DNA of 64,000 bases from Neocallimastix lanati (nom. inval.) (GCA_016946835.1 JACVTC010000197.1:126001-190000), one strand, 5' to 3'. Numbered from the stretch's first letter, positions 1 through 14,125 are shown. Numbers and translations are program-made. Notes: generated from the sequence alone by a model not told the origin.

Positions 1-3000
1 AATATCAACAAGAACTTGAAAATAATAATAAAAAGTTAAACGATTTGTTGGAAGCTGAAAAACAAGAGAAAACAAAGAATTTAGATGAAGTTACAAAGTT
101 AAATAGTGATATCGAAAATATTAAAACAACATATAAAGAAGAAAAAGCTTCATTAGAAGAAAATATCATCAAATTGAATGATAAAATAAGTGAATTAAAG
201 AAAGATATTATTGAAAAAGACAATATTATTCATACAATAAAGGAAGAAAATAGTAATACACAAAATCTCTATAAAGATACCATAAATACCCTTAATTCAG
301 AAAGAAAACAATTTAGTCAATGGAAAGAGAGTATTACTAAAGAGAATGAATTAAGTAATTCTTTAAAATCCAAGAAGATTAATGAATTAAATAATGAAAT
401 TGAATCATTGAAACTTAGTGGAAGTAATAATTTAAAAAAAATCAGTGATATATTAAATGAAAAATCACAATTGAGTTCTCAAATCGAGTCTCTAAAGTTT
501 GAACATGATGTTAATATTAATAAATTAGAAAATTCAATAAAACAAAATGAAAGTAAAATTAAAGAATTAGATAATATGCTAACCTCAAAACAAGAAGAAT
601 ATGATAAATTAGTAATTAAATTGAATATTACTAATGAAGATTATGATAAACTTAAAAAAGAATTAGCTGAGGAAAAGGATCATCATGAAAATACTCGATT
701 ATCATTGGAACAAATAAAAAAACAGAAGGAATTCATTAATAACGATCTTCAAACAAGTCTTGAAAATGAAAATAAATTAAAGCAAGCATTGGAAAGTAAA
801 GAAAATGATTATCAAGTTATTAAGCAAAAATTAGAAAAAAATGAACAAACTAACTTATTGTTACAATCTGACTTAAGTAAAATACAAGAAGAGAAGGATC
901 AATTAAATTCTGAATTAATTAATAAGAATATGGAAATTCAAGAAAAAGGTAAAATTATTAATGAATTAAATGAAGAAATTGAATCATTAAATATTAAAAA
1001 TAAGGATTCAGAGTTATTAAATAATAATCAAGTTAAAAAATACAAAAAACTTGAAGAAGAAAAACAGGAAATAATGAATAATTATGAAAAACTTCAAGAA
1101 ATATTAAAAGAAAAAACAGATACATTTAATAGTAAAAAAACTGAATTGGAAAATGAAATCAAAACACAAGGAGAGAAGATTACATTATTAGAAACCAATA
1201 TTAATAACAAGAATAAAGATTTCAATGTATTAGTTAATGCGAAAAGTTCATTAGAAAATGATTTACAAGCTATTAAGGATGATTATAAAAATGTTATTAA
1301 TGAAAAAACAAAGGTTGAAAGTGAATTAAGCGATATTAAAATTAAACTAGTTTCAACAAATACAAAAACATCTCAGTTGGAAGTTGAATTACATGAAACC
1401 AATTCCAAAGTTGAATTATTGAAGAAAGAAAAAGATTCTTTAAATAGTAATCTTCAAGATTTATGTACAAAACACAAAACATTAGAAACTCGAAATATGG
1501 AACTTGAAAACAGAAACAGCATTCTTCAGAAAGATAAGGAATCATTAGAAAGTATAAAAATAAATCTTGAAACGAAACTTCATGAACTTCAAGATAATCA
1601 CGATATACTTGATAAAAAGAATAATGAATATGATATAAAAATACATTCATTAGAACAAGAAAATGAAAAACTTCAACAAATTAAAACTGAATTAAAAAAG
1701 AAGGTAGAAGAATTTACTGAAGAAGTAGCTAACATTAAAAACATGAAGGAAGAATTAGAACAAAAGTATAATGCTCTTCAAATCAGTAATGAAGAACTAA
1801 CTAATAATAATATAAGTATTGAAACTAAGTTAAAAAATCTGGAAGAAAATCATCATATTTTAATTACAGATAAATTAGATATAGAACAGCAAATAGCTAC
1901 TGCTCATAAGGAAAGAGATGAAATTGAAAATAAGTTAAGAGAGGTTCAACGTATTAATGATACTGTAAAAGAAGAAAAGAACAAAATTGAACAGGAATTG
2001 AATACACTTCAAGACAATCATAAAACTTTACTTAATAATAAGTCAGATATTGATAAACAATTGAAAGAGACTCAAAAAGAACTTGAAGATGTTAAGAATA
2101 AGAAATTACTTGTTGAAAAGGAATTACAATCATTTAAGCAATCTCAAGAATTAATAAATGAAGACAAGAAAAAAATGGAAGAAACTTTACGATTACTTCA
2201 ATCTGATCATGAACAATTAATTAAAAATGAAACAAAATTAAAGAATACATTAGAATCTCAAAAACAAGATAACGAATATTTACAAAAGAATGAATTTGAA
2301 TTAGAAAGAAAAATTCAAATACTTCAACAAAATTATGAAAATTCACAATTAGATAGAACCCGACAAGAAGATAAAATTCAAACACTTAAAAATGAAAATG
2401 AAATTGTTAAAATTAAAGAATCAGAATTAAAGCAAAAATTAGAAGTACTTCAGAGAGACTATGATAATTTACAAAAGGTCAATGGTAGTTTAAAAGATTC
2501 ATTAAATAATGTTCATCAAGAGTGTGAACTTATTCAAAATGGAAGAGATGAACTTAAAAGACATATTGATTCAATGGAAGATGAAAGGATAACAATTCAG
2601 AAGGATTTAAATAAATTAAATACTGAATATAAATTGCTTCAAGAAGAGAATGAACTTCTAAGAAAGACTGGCCTAGAATTAGAACAATCTATTGTTAAAA
2701 AAGATCAGAAGAGTAAGGAATTGGAACAGTTAGTAGAAATCACTAATTTAAAATGTGAGGAAATGGAAAAAAAATACAATCAATTAAAGGAAGAATATGA
2801 CATAAAAGAGAAAGAATATATGAGCTTTAAGGAGAATAGTGAGACTAATCAACAACAATTAAATCAACTACTCCAAGAAAAAGAAAAGAATCACGAAGAA
2901 GAAGTAAAAGAAAGAGAAGATATGAAGAATGAATTTTCAAGTGTTATTAATCAATATGAAAAGGAAATTTCTTCTCTTCAAGAATTAGTTCTTGATTTAG

Positions 3001-4017
3001 AAAAATTAAATAATGAAACTGATGAAAAGAATAAAAACCTAACAAAGGAAATTGAAGAAAAATCAAATATTATTAACAATCTCAATACTGAATTAGAACA
3101 ATTTAAAGAAAACTGTCAAATTATTTTAGAAAACATGGATAATATTATATCAATTCGTGATCAAGAAATTGAGAACTTAAAATTAAAGTCTCAATATTTG
3201 GAACAAACTTCTGAACAGAAAGAGCAATCATTAAAAAGAACAATTAATGAGTTAGAGGAAGATTTAAGTGATGCAATAGCTAATAATATTAAAGAAAGAA
3301 GAAAGTATCAACGTTCCATGGAATCTATAGATAACTTTATTGATTATAATGAAATTTATATTGATCAATTAGAATATAATTACGTAGAAGAAATTCATCT
3401 CTATTATCAAATGCTATATGAAGAAGAAGAAATTTCGCAATACACTTTAAGTACTGTAATCAATGTATTAAGTGACAGAATCTATGATTTAGAAGAACAA
3501 CTATGGAATTCAGTTACCGAACAAGAATACATGGATGCATCTTTAAATTTGAATAATGAGTACTTATTATTTGCTCTTTCGCAAGCTGAAGATGCTAAGA
3601 ATGATACAGAAAATTGTAGAAAGATTTATCAGTCTTTGATTAATTGGTATGAAGAACGTTATTCTACTCTTAGTAATCGTATTACTGAAAAGCAAGAAGT
3701 CATTGATAATTTACAACGGGAATATAAAAAAATTGAACTTCAAAATACAGAAGCCCAAATTATTCATGAAACAAATAAAAAGTTAATTACAAACTATGAA
3801 AATAAACTTAAGAAACAAAAAGATTGGGAAATTGAGAAAAAAACTATGACTGATGAATTAAATAATTTAAGATTGAATATTATTAAATATGAAAATGAAT
3901 ATGAAGAAGATACCAAAAAGAAAAATGAGGAATTAAATGAAGTTAATAAAAAGATTCAGGAAGAAATTGCTTTATTAGAAAAAGAATTAGAAGATACCAG
4001 TGAAACAAATGAAATGT

Positions 4018-4052
<35 letters not shown>

Positions 4053-4135
4053 AATTAATTTAATTATTTATTTATTCAAATAATAATTATTATATTTTAA
4101 ATATATATAAATATTTGTAAACTTATTTTATTAAA

Positions 4136-4180
<45 letters not shown>

Positions 4181-4821
4181 TTAATTAATTTTCTAAATAT
4201 TTAATTATTACAATTTAAATTTTTAATAGATTAAGTAAAAGAGTAATGGAGTATGAATTAAAATATGATGAATTAAAGCAAGAATATCTTGAAGCAATAA
4301 AGACATTAGAAATTGCTCAAGAAAAGGGTTCAATTACCGAAGAAGAATTTAAACATATCGCCGATATGCATGCTGAACTTTTTGGTCATAATAATAATAA
4401 ACAAAAAATAAAATATATTGATCAAATAAAGCAAGAGAACCTTAAATTGAAAAGTGTAAGTTTTAATTATCAATTTTTTAAATTAATAAATAGTATAAAT
4501 AATATAAATAATATAAATAATATAAATAATAAATAATATAAATATATAAATAAATTAATATGTAATACATTTCTAATTTTTATTTTTATTTTTATTTTAT
4601 TTTATTTTATTTTTTTTTTTTTTTTTTTTTTTTTATAATAGAATAATGCAACTTTATCTGTTCGTAATAAGCAATTAACTCGACAAGCATTAGCTTTAGA
4701 AAAAGAGTTAGATGCTTTTAGAGCAATTCCAGGAGGAAGAAAAAAGATAGGCCATTATGCAAGATCAATATCATCATTAAGTGAAAAAGAAGGTAGTTTA
4801 AGTCCAGAAAATAAAAGTTAA
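1..4821 (+). CDS. Long coiled-coil protein with HMMR/kinesin-12-like C-terminal motif (5' end outside window)
   Basis: The frame is open from base 3, so the N-terminus lies upstream. Exons are 3-4015, 4230-4455 and 4642-4821, joined by GTAATT..ATAG and GTAAGT..ATAG introns with matching phase; about 1,470 residues are visible. Nearly all are Glu/Lys/Asn/Leu-rich heptads predicting a very long coiled coil. The near C-terminal stretch GHNNNKQKIKYIDQIKQEN closely resembles the tail motif shared by RHAMM/HMMR and kinesin-12 (KIF15), which read GHQN.KQKI....LK.EN. It is followed by a short basic, Ser-rich tail ending SPENKS. A microtubule or spindle role is therefore inferred. Whether a kinesin motor precedes it cannot be decided, because the N-terminus is missing. 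Intron 1 starts with a run of about 30 T. Alternatives are a golgin or a generic structural coiled coil. The reading frame is secure; the family assignment is moderate. Confidence 0.8.
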
Positions 4822-4854
4822 TTATGAAAATTTATATATAGAGATGATTTTATT

Positions 4855-4888
<34 letters not shown>

Positions 4889-5480
4889 GAAAAGGATATA
4901 ATAATTTTTTATTTGTTTATATTATATTATAAAAATTTCACAATAATTTAAAATTATTTTATTTAAATTTATTTTTTTTTTATAATTTAAAATTATATCC
5001 AATATATTTTATAATATATATTTTTTTTTTCTTCATTTTCATCATTTAGACTATGATTATATTATTTTTATTTATATTTTAAATTATATTTATATTATTT
5101 TTATTTTTAATATGTAATTAATATATATAAATTCATTATATTTAATAAGTTATTCTCTACTATTCCTTTTTTTTTTTTTTTATCTTATTTATTATTATTA
5201 TAATTATTATTTTTTTAATCTGTATATCTACTATAATACTTATAATTTATTATTTAATATAAATAATTATTTATATATATATATATATATATATAAAAAT
5301 TAAATATATATATTCATTGTTATAATAAATATTCATAAACATTTATTAATTATTAATTATAATTAGTAGTTGTAATAATAACAAAATAAAAATAAAAATA
5401 AAAAAAAAAAATATTTTTTTTTACTCATCTCCATATTATTTATTTAAAATTTCAATTCTTCTTATATTTTATATATGTAT

Positions 5481-5525
<45 letters not shown>

Positions 5526-5529
5526 TTTA

Positions 5530-5572
<43 letters not shown>

Positions 5573-5975
5573 TTTAATTTATTATAATTTAATAATTTTC
5601 TAATTTTTTTTTTTAAAAAAAAAAAAAAAAAAATTTATATTATTTTTATTTAAATAAAAATAATGAATATATATAGTTAGGACACTTGCACACACACACA
5701 ATTATATATATATATATATATATTTGTGTATATATATATTTTAAAAAAATCAATTTTTCTTTTTTTTTTATTATTGGTATAAGATGATATTTTTATTTAT
5801 TATTATTTTTTTTTTTTTAATAAATAATTATTGTTAATATATATTATAATAGATAAAATAAATAAGATTCAGTATTATGAAAAAAAAAAAAGAAAATATA
5901 TATAATTTAGTATTATAAAATAAATATATCATTTAATATTATAAAATATTGATTTTTTTTTTTTTTTTTTATCTT
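4822..5975. other. Intergenic A/T homopolymer-rich DNA between convergent genes
   Basis: No gene is seen. The stretch holds poly(T) runs of 20-36 nt (for example around 5485-5519 and 5536-5566), TA dinucleotide tracts and a short CA run near 5690. It lies between the 3' ends of the convergent coiled-coil and LLPH genes, so it presumably holds both 3' UTRs. No distinct terminator or polyadenylation element can be singled out in such composition. Confidence 0.6.
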
Positions 5976-6207
5976 CTAAGATTGCATTTGTGCCATTTTA
6001 GCTTCTTTTATTCTTAATCTTTTCTTCTGTAAATTCTTGTGTTTATCAGCCTTCTTTTTAGCCTTTATTCTTGCAGCTCTTGCTTTTCTTCTAGATAAAA
6101 ACATATATTTATTGGGTTTGGTTTCACCTTCAATTTTTTCAGAAGTCTCAGCTGAGGCTCCATCATCAACTTGCATGACAGATTCAACTTTTTCTTGAGC
6201 TAATTTT

Positions 6208-6250
<43 letters not shown>

Positions 6251-6822
6251 ATTACAATATAAACATAATAATAATATTATTATTAATATTAATAATAGTC
6301 CTAATTATTGAAATAATATTTTTTTTTTAAAAAAAAAATAATTTATTTCAAATTTCAATTTTAAAGTTTACTATATATATATATATTTCATTTCTAATTT
6401 CTAATTTCTAAATTCTATTTTTTTTTATATGGGTACTGATTAATTATTTCATCATCTCTAAAAAATGTTAATTATGTAATATCTAATTATATTTTTAGTT
6501 TTAATTTTAAGAATAACAATCAGATACCAAAATATATAGCAAATTTTAATAATAATATTTTATAATATCTTTTTGAAAAAAAAAAATTATATTGCTTAAG
6601 AGATGGTTACTGTATTAATAAATATGTATATTGTATTGATTATTTACCAATTTCTTTTTGTAATTCAAGTTCTTTTTCTTTTTCTTCTAATCTTTGTTTA
6701 GAAATTTCATGCATTTTCTTAGTAATAGTTTCTAATTTTTTATTTTCGATTGGTTTATAAATTTCATTTCTTCTAATAGTTCTGAATCTTCTTTTAGTTT
6801 TTGAACGTAATGATTTTGCCAT
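5976..6822 (-). CDS. LLPH: LLPH / YBL028C-family nucleolar protein
   Basis: Two exons, 6648-6822 and 5976-6199, are joined by a GTAAAT..TTAG intron (phase 1), giving 132 residues. The start MAKSLRSKTKRRFRTIRRNE is nearly diagnostic of the LLPH/LAPS18-like family (yeast YBL028C, human LLPH of 129 aa), small basic nucleolar proteins linked to ribosome biogenesis. An acidic linker (about residues 60-80) precedes a strongly basic tail containing RRKARAARIKAKKKADKHK, typical of nucleolar or rRNA-binding tails. The intron contains a run of about 35 T. The start was chosen because the family begins exactly at this Met. The function is transferred from the family. Confidence 0.88.
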
Positions 6823-7542
<720 letters not shown>

Positions 7543-7990
7543 GTTAGGCTATTTTGTGCTATATTTTGTATAAAACCATATGTGTGTAACCAGCTAATTT
7601 GATACTAGTTTTGGATTAGTTTTACATGTTTTTGGCATTCATATACAATATGTAACTTTAAATGTATTGAAACATATAAATGATGAACAAGCCACAATAT
7701 AATAATAAAAAAGTATTTAATTTGGAATGAGTACTAATAATTGTTAGAATATGTGAAATAAATATGAAATATACGTTAAATGTATTAAAATGTATTTGTT
7801 ATATATGTAATGTATGAGCCACAATGTATTAATATAAAAGCATGTAAATTTATTAAATTTAAATATTTGCAGCTCTTTATCATAAAATATATTAATAAAG
7901 TTGACATAATTATAAAACCCAAACTATTGACTTTTAACAATAACTCTATCATAAAATAAATGTCTAAATAATTATAAACCATAAATTCTT
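7543..7990 (+). repeat. LTR-like dispersed repeat, one degenerate and one better-preserved copy
   Basis: The block 7742-7939 starts TGTTAGAATATGTGAAAT and ends CTTTTAACA, the TG..CA ends typical of long terminal repeats (198 bp). Internal phrases such as GCCACAATGTATTAATATAA and CTCTTTATCATAAAATAT recur at 26145-26335, 26535-26615 and, inverted, at 47311-47506. An older copy seems to begin at 7543 (TGTTAG) and shares the GCCACAATAT region near 7690. The 3' third is partly duplicated up to about 7990. No coding capacity is seen. Solo LTRs are the favoured reading; a MITE is possible. Confidence 0.6.
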
Positions 7991-8359
7991 AACTTGTAAT
8001 AATAATAAATAATAATAATAATAAATAAATAAATAAATAAATAAGTAAATAAATAAATTAATAAATTTTGAATAAGGAATAAAAAAAGAAAATTATAACA
8101 TATTATAATTATCTTTTTTTATATAATTATAATATGTTATGTATAATTAATATATAAATAAAAAAATAGAAATAAGAAGAAAAATATATTTTATATAAAT
8201 CAATTTATGATTATAAAATTCTACAGATAAAATACAATCAACCATGTAATCTATAATTTTTTAGAAGGTTGTAAGAATTCACCATAAAATCTTAATAAGA
8301 TTAATAATACTATTATTATTTATTTATCTATTTAATATTTTATTGAATTATTATAGTTT

Positions 8360-8391
<32 letters not shown>

Positions 8392-8409
8392 CTAATATAT
8401 TATTATTTA

Positions 8410-8516
8410 AAATTCAAATGAAGTGAATATTATAAACGATCAACATAAAATATAATTATTCAATAATAATAAAAATAATTATTTTTTTTTAGTAAATTAT
8501 TTAAAATTGAATTGAT

Positions 8517-8559
<43 letters not shown>

Positions 8560-8870
8560 GGCAGCAAACTTGTTTCATCTTTAATAATTAAATATTTGAT
8601 AAAATACATGTAATAAAATGAAAAAAAAAAGATAAAAAAATAAACAAAATAAAAAAAAAAAAAAAACACAAAATAAAATAAAATAATAGTATAAAACATT
8701 CTAGTTTCATTTAATTAATATCTGTAAGACTTCACAAGGGCATTATTATACTGAAGTATAATAATTATTTTTGACTTCACAATAATTTTTAGATACGAAA
8801 AAAAAAAAATTGAAATGATATAAATTATAAACAATCAATATGAAATATAATTATTTAATAATAATTAGTA
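8410..8870 (-). mobile_element. LINE 3' end (5'-truncated insertion with poly(A) tail)
   Basis: On the minus strand this piece ends GAAACAAGTTTGCTGCCGTT followed by a run of about 36 A (plus-strand poly(T) 8519-8556). The same end occurs at 36259 after a LINE reading frame, and both copies share the segment with ATTATACT.AGTATAATAATT. So 8518-8798 is a LINE 3' UTR copy truncated before the ORF. Similar 15-base strings flank it (8503-8517 and about 8806-8820, two mismatches), a possible target-site duplication. A looser 60-bp direct repeat (8413-8470 and 8812-8870) lies outside. Confidence 0.65.
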
Positions 8871-8879
8871 ATTAAAAAT

Positions 8880-9916
8880 GATCATTATGGAGAATTTCTA
8901 TTCAATGTTTTGTTTATATTATTTACCATTATTATTATATATTTATATAATATTAATTTATAATAGTATATAGAAAAAAAATATATATATATTTTTCATT
9001 TTATTATGTTATGTTATATGCAGTTTTGACAAGATAATTTTATTTTATAAGAATTACACAAAAATTTATTTTTATCCAATAATAATGTATTAATATAAAT
9101 TAAAAGGTACTTCTAAAAATTTAAAATTTAAATAATTATAATTTGAAAAACTGTAGATAGTTTTTTTTTTTTCTTACTATATAAATAAATATATTGTTAT
9201 ATTAATATTTATCTAATATATTTTATAGAATTTATATTAATCATAAATATATAATATATTCACATAATTCATATAATTATATATATATAATTTTTTTTAT
9301 TTTTTATTTATTTTTGTTTTCTTTTTCTTTTTTTTTTTTTTTTTTTTATCATTTTATATTTATATATTTAATTTATAAGTTAAATTTTTTTATTTATATA
9401 GTTATTAATTAATTCATATATGTATTATTAAAAAAATTTATTTCAATATTATTTTTATTCTTTTCTTTGATATAAAATAAAAATAATATTTATAGAGAAT
9501 ATAATATGTATAATTAAATATTTGTATATATAATTATATAATTATATTCTATTTAATATTAAAATTATATAAAGTTTTGTATATATATATTAACTTTGGT
9601 TTTATCCGAAATATATAATATTTATATGTTTATATATATTATATATTTATTTTATTTTTGTTTATTAATATTATTATTTTTTTATTTAATTTTTGTTTAT
9701 TAATATTATTATTTTTTTATTTAGTTATTTATTTTCTTTAATATATAAATCTATATATTATTTATTGACTTTATATCTTATCCTTAGATTTTTAAATTAG
9801 TATTTAATATTTTTTTATTTTAATATATTTTTATTATAATAATAGGAAATATGAAGAAAAACTTTTTACGGATATTTATTATATAAAGTTTTCTAATTTC
9901 TATTACTTGTTTTAAT

Positions 9917-9950
<34 letters not shown>

Positions 9951-10318
9951 AATTAATATTTTTTTTTTTTATTAGTTCTATGATTTATGATTGATTTATG
10001 ATTATCATTTATCTATATATACAAGATTAAATATTTAAGATATTTATTCTTATATAAACATTTTTGTTTTGATTTAATTTGTTTTATATATTTATATTTA
10101 ACTATACAATTATTTGTTTATTCCTTTTTTTTTTTATTTTTATTGTTTTTGTTTTTATTTATTTAATTCATTTTTGTTCTGAAATTTAATACAATATAAA
10201 TTTATTTATATTGATTAAAATTTAATTATAAAATTATTTTTCGATTTCTATTTTTTATTGAATTTGTTTTCTTTTTCTTTTTCTTTCTTTTTTTTTTTTT
10301 TATGTTTTACTTCATTAT

Positions 10319-10370
<52 letters not shown>

Positions 10371-11055
10371 TGTGTGTTTTTATTTAATTATGTCCTGATA
10401 TTTTTTAACATTTGCATTTAATGAAATCAATAATTATGCTAAATATTTGTAATATTCGAAAATACCTCTATGATTTTTTTTTTTTTGTATGTTTAGCTTT
10501 TCCTTTTTGGTCTTGCTTATTATATAAATTAAAATATATATATATACACTTTTCTTATCCTTATAATTTATAATTATGAACATTTTTGAAAATTCAATAC
10601 TTTTTCTTCACATTTACCAAATTCTTTTCCAATTAAACATATTATTTTTTAAATAAATCCATTATAAATAGAATGTTTTTCCATGGTAGTGAACAATATA
10701 TATATAGGTTTTTTTTTCTTTATTTTTATTTTTTTAATGATAATATAAAATGGTAATTAAGTTAATTCTAACAATTAAGATTAAGAAATAAAAAAGAACA
10801 TAATTTAATAACTTTTTTTTTTTAATTTTAATTTTATTTTTAATAAATATATTTTATTTTTCTTTTTTATTTATATTAGATAGGTATTATAAATAAATTT
10901 TAGAATTGTGTCAATAAATTGTTTTTTTTTAATTTATTTATAAAATATATTATGATTATAAAAAAGAATATATATATTATATTATAATATTATATAATAA
11001 GCTTTTTAATTATTATTATCATCATTAATATTATTATTTAATCTATTAAATTACT
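8880..11055. other. Gene-free A+T-rich region
   Basis: No coding exon is recognised. The stretch contains poly(T) runs (9918-9949, 10319-10357), a short (TG)n tract near 10358-10376 and a local direct duplication of about 46 bp around 9649-9722 (TTTTTGTTTATTAATATTAT twice). It lies downstream of the minus-strand gene at 11056, so its right edge should be that gene's 3' UTR. Confidence 0.6.
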
Positions 11056-14000
11056 TTATTGAGCCATTTGCTTTTTAGCTTTTGATTTCTTTGTAGATCT
11101 AGTTGATTTTGTAGATTTTTTTGATATAACAGAACGGTTATCATCTTCACTAGCAACAGTTTCAGTTTCAGTATCTTGTACAGATTCTAAATCATCATAA
11201 AGCTTATCATTTTTCTTAGTACCCTTCTTAGTACCCTTCTTCTTACCAGCTGTTTTCTTTCCCTTTTTCTTACTCTTCTTAGATGATGTAGAAGCATTAG
11301 ATTTAACAGAATTACTACGACCTAAATTATTTTGCATAGCAAATTGATCCATAAACATTGGTCTTGCTTGTGGAACAATCATTGGCTGTCCATTTGGACC
11401 CATCATCATACCTGGCATTCCTGGCATTCCTGGCATTGGTGGCATGCCTGGTAATCCTGTCATTGGTGGTATACCTGGTAATCCTGGCATTCCTGGTAAT
11501 CCTGGAGTTCCTGGCATTCCTGGCATTCCTGGTAATCCTGGCATTCCTTGTAAACCTGGAGTTCCTGGCATTGGTGGTAAACCTGGTAATCCAGATAATC
11601 CTGGCATTCCTGGCATTGGTGGCATTCCTGGTAATCCTGGCATACCTTGTAAACCTGGAGTACCTGGTAAACCAGTTGGTGGTATAGCTTGAGAATTTGA
11701 AGAGATAATTGATTCATGTTTTGAATCAACTTGAGAATTATCTTCATCATCGGAATATTCAGTTTTACTATCTTTTGATTCAAGATCTACAGGATCTTCC
11801 TTTGGTTTACTTGGAATTAAATCAATCAATGGTTTTGGCTTTTGCTTCTTGCTCTTACCAGTACTACTACCTTTAGAGGATGCTATACTTGGAGATGGTG
11901 GACAAACTGGAGCAGTAGCCGATGGTGGAAGACCTAATGGGGTTGGAACATTTGGAATTATTAATGATTGTCTTGGACTCATTGGGGCCATTGGTTTCAT
12001 TAATGGATTCATCATTGGACTTATTGGGGTCATTGGTTTTACTAATGGACTCATTGGAGCAATATTATTCATCATTGGACTCATCATATTCATATTCATA
12101 TTGATCATTGAATTTCTTTGGTTTTGTGGGAATGGTGCAACCAATGGTGGTGGAATCATATTTGGTTCAGAAGCAACACTTTGAGGAGCTTTTGGGTTTT
12201 CAGCTTCTTTTTCTTCTTCAGAATCAGTAAACTCAGATTCAGATTCAGATTCGGAATCGGAATCATCTATTAATGGCTTCCTCACCTTTTTACCGCCTCT
12301 TCTTGATCTTACTGAAGTAGTATTTTGTTCAGTAGTATTGGTAGTTTCATTATTTTCTTCATTTTCTTTTTCATTTTCTTCTTGTGGTTCAGATTCACTT
12401 TCTTCTTCTGATTGATTACCTTTAACATTAGCTAAATTTCTTTCACGAATAGCCTTTAAAATTTCAGCTGGTGATTTTCCACGCATTTCTTCTGGTTTAA
12501 TTTGACTCTTTGGTTCTTCTTTTTCTTCTTGTACACTATATGGATTATTATTATCATTTCTAGTATTACTATTATAGTCAGTATTACCATATCTATTACT
12601 ACTATTATAGTCAGTATTACCATATCTATTATTACTATTATAGTCATTATTACCATATCTATTATTATTATTACTATTATAGTCATATTTATTGGTGGTA
12701 TCAGTACTGTACTTTGATTCATATTTAGAAGTATAATTATTATTACTTAATGAATATTTTGGCTTATTCAATAAACTACTACTTTCATATTTATTACTGT
12801 CATTATTACTTGAAAATAAATCACTTTGTCCTAACAGAATTCTTGCAATATCATTCGTTGTAATACGATCCTCATCATCATTTATATTTCTTAAACTACT
12901 TGAATTATAAGTATTGTTTTTATTATCATTATCATTAGAAGATGCACCCAACTTATAAACTCTCTTGTTTCCAAAAGATGAATTATCATTATAATTTCTT
13001 GAAGAACTATTATTGTAATTACTTGAAGAATTATATAAGGTCGTATTGTCGGTTAATGAAGAGGATTCATTTAATACATATTTGTTTCTTTGAGTTAATG
13101 ACATATTATTATTAGAAGAAGAGGTATCAATTACACCAGTATCATGAAAAGTAGTAAACGATTGCATAATATCATCGAAAAGTGATGATGATCCTGTTGG
13201 CTTAGATGGGGCTGAAGTAGTATTACTTTTATCACCAAACATGAAGGATTGGATATCAATATTACTTGATTGTAAGGTACTTGTTTCTGGTTCATATAAA
13301 GTACTTGATTCTGGTTCTGTTTCTTTTGGTTTATCATTTAAACTTTCATTTATTGTAGATTTGTCTTGGTGTCTATGGTGATGTCTATGATGATGCTTAT
13401 GATGATGCTTATGATGATGCTTATGACTACGAGTACTTGTTGCTATTGATTCTTGGTAACTCTGAGCATCATCTTCCTTCTTTGCCATATTTTTTCTTTG
13501 TTGAATAGATTGAATTGGTTCATCATCGCTATCTTGATTATTATCTTCTTCAACATCTTCACTACTTTCATTTTTTACAAGTGTTGGCTGATTATTTGAT
13601 GGATTTGTTACATATAATCTTTGTTGTTGTACTGGTTGTTGTTGTTGTAATTGTTGTTGTAACTGTTGTTGTTGTTCTTGTAATTTCTTTTCTTCGATTG
13701 CTTTTTGCTCAGCTTCTTTTCTAGCTTTTGCTGCTGCTATAGCTTCAATCTCTTCTTGAGTTTGTGGACGATTTACTTTGAAGCTTCTTTGAACTGGCTT
13801 GACCGGTTCAATAATTTGTTTTTTATTGCTTTTATTTTTCTTAAAAATCTTTAACCTGTTTTATTTAATAATATTATTTATTATAATTACAATTTAAAAT
13901 TAAAAATTAAAAATTAAAAAAAATAATAATAAAATTGATAAATTATAAATATTAATCATTTATTATTTACTATTCAAATGATATTTCTATCTATATAAAT

Positions 14001-14125
14001 AATTTATTTTTTTTTTATATTTTATTTAAATATAACAATAAAATTTTCGAAATATTGAATTCTTTTTTTTACATTTATTCTACTAATTATAATTATTAAT
14101 AACAATATAAAAATTTTTCTTACAT
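11056..14125 (-). CDS. Low-complexity protein with His-rich, Ser/Asn-rich and collagen-like tracts
   Basis: The main exon is 13855-11056. A GTAAGA..AACAG intron (14123-13856) separates it from an upstream exon ending in AT at 14124. Joining AT to the G at 13855 makes ATG, giving [13 protein letters not shown] and a 933-residue protein. In order it has a basic N-terminus, a Lys/Glu helix ([18 protein letters not shown]), a Gln-rich tract, an [17 protein letters not shown] block near residue 150, a long Ser/Asn/Tyr-rich region with imperfect repeats of NRYGN.DYNS, acidic stretches, a Met/Pro-rich segment, a Gly-Pro-rich tract ([16 protein letters not shown] type, plus strand 11405-11690) and a Lys/Ser tail. 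No enzyme domain was recognised. Pro/Gly tracts of this kind can bind profilin or SH3/WW domains, but the function is unknown. Coding is secure; the 5' exon is inferred. Confidence 0.75.

Noticed and set aside
11358-11692. Two plus-strand frames across the collagen-like tract, one itself Gly-Pro-rich
   Set aside because: The repeat is read antisense; the sense frame on the minus strand is long, in phase with flanking coding sequence and has a splice-supported start.
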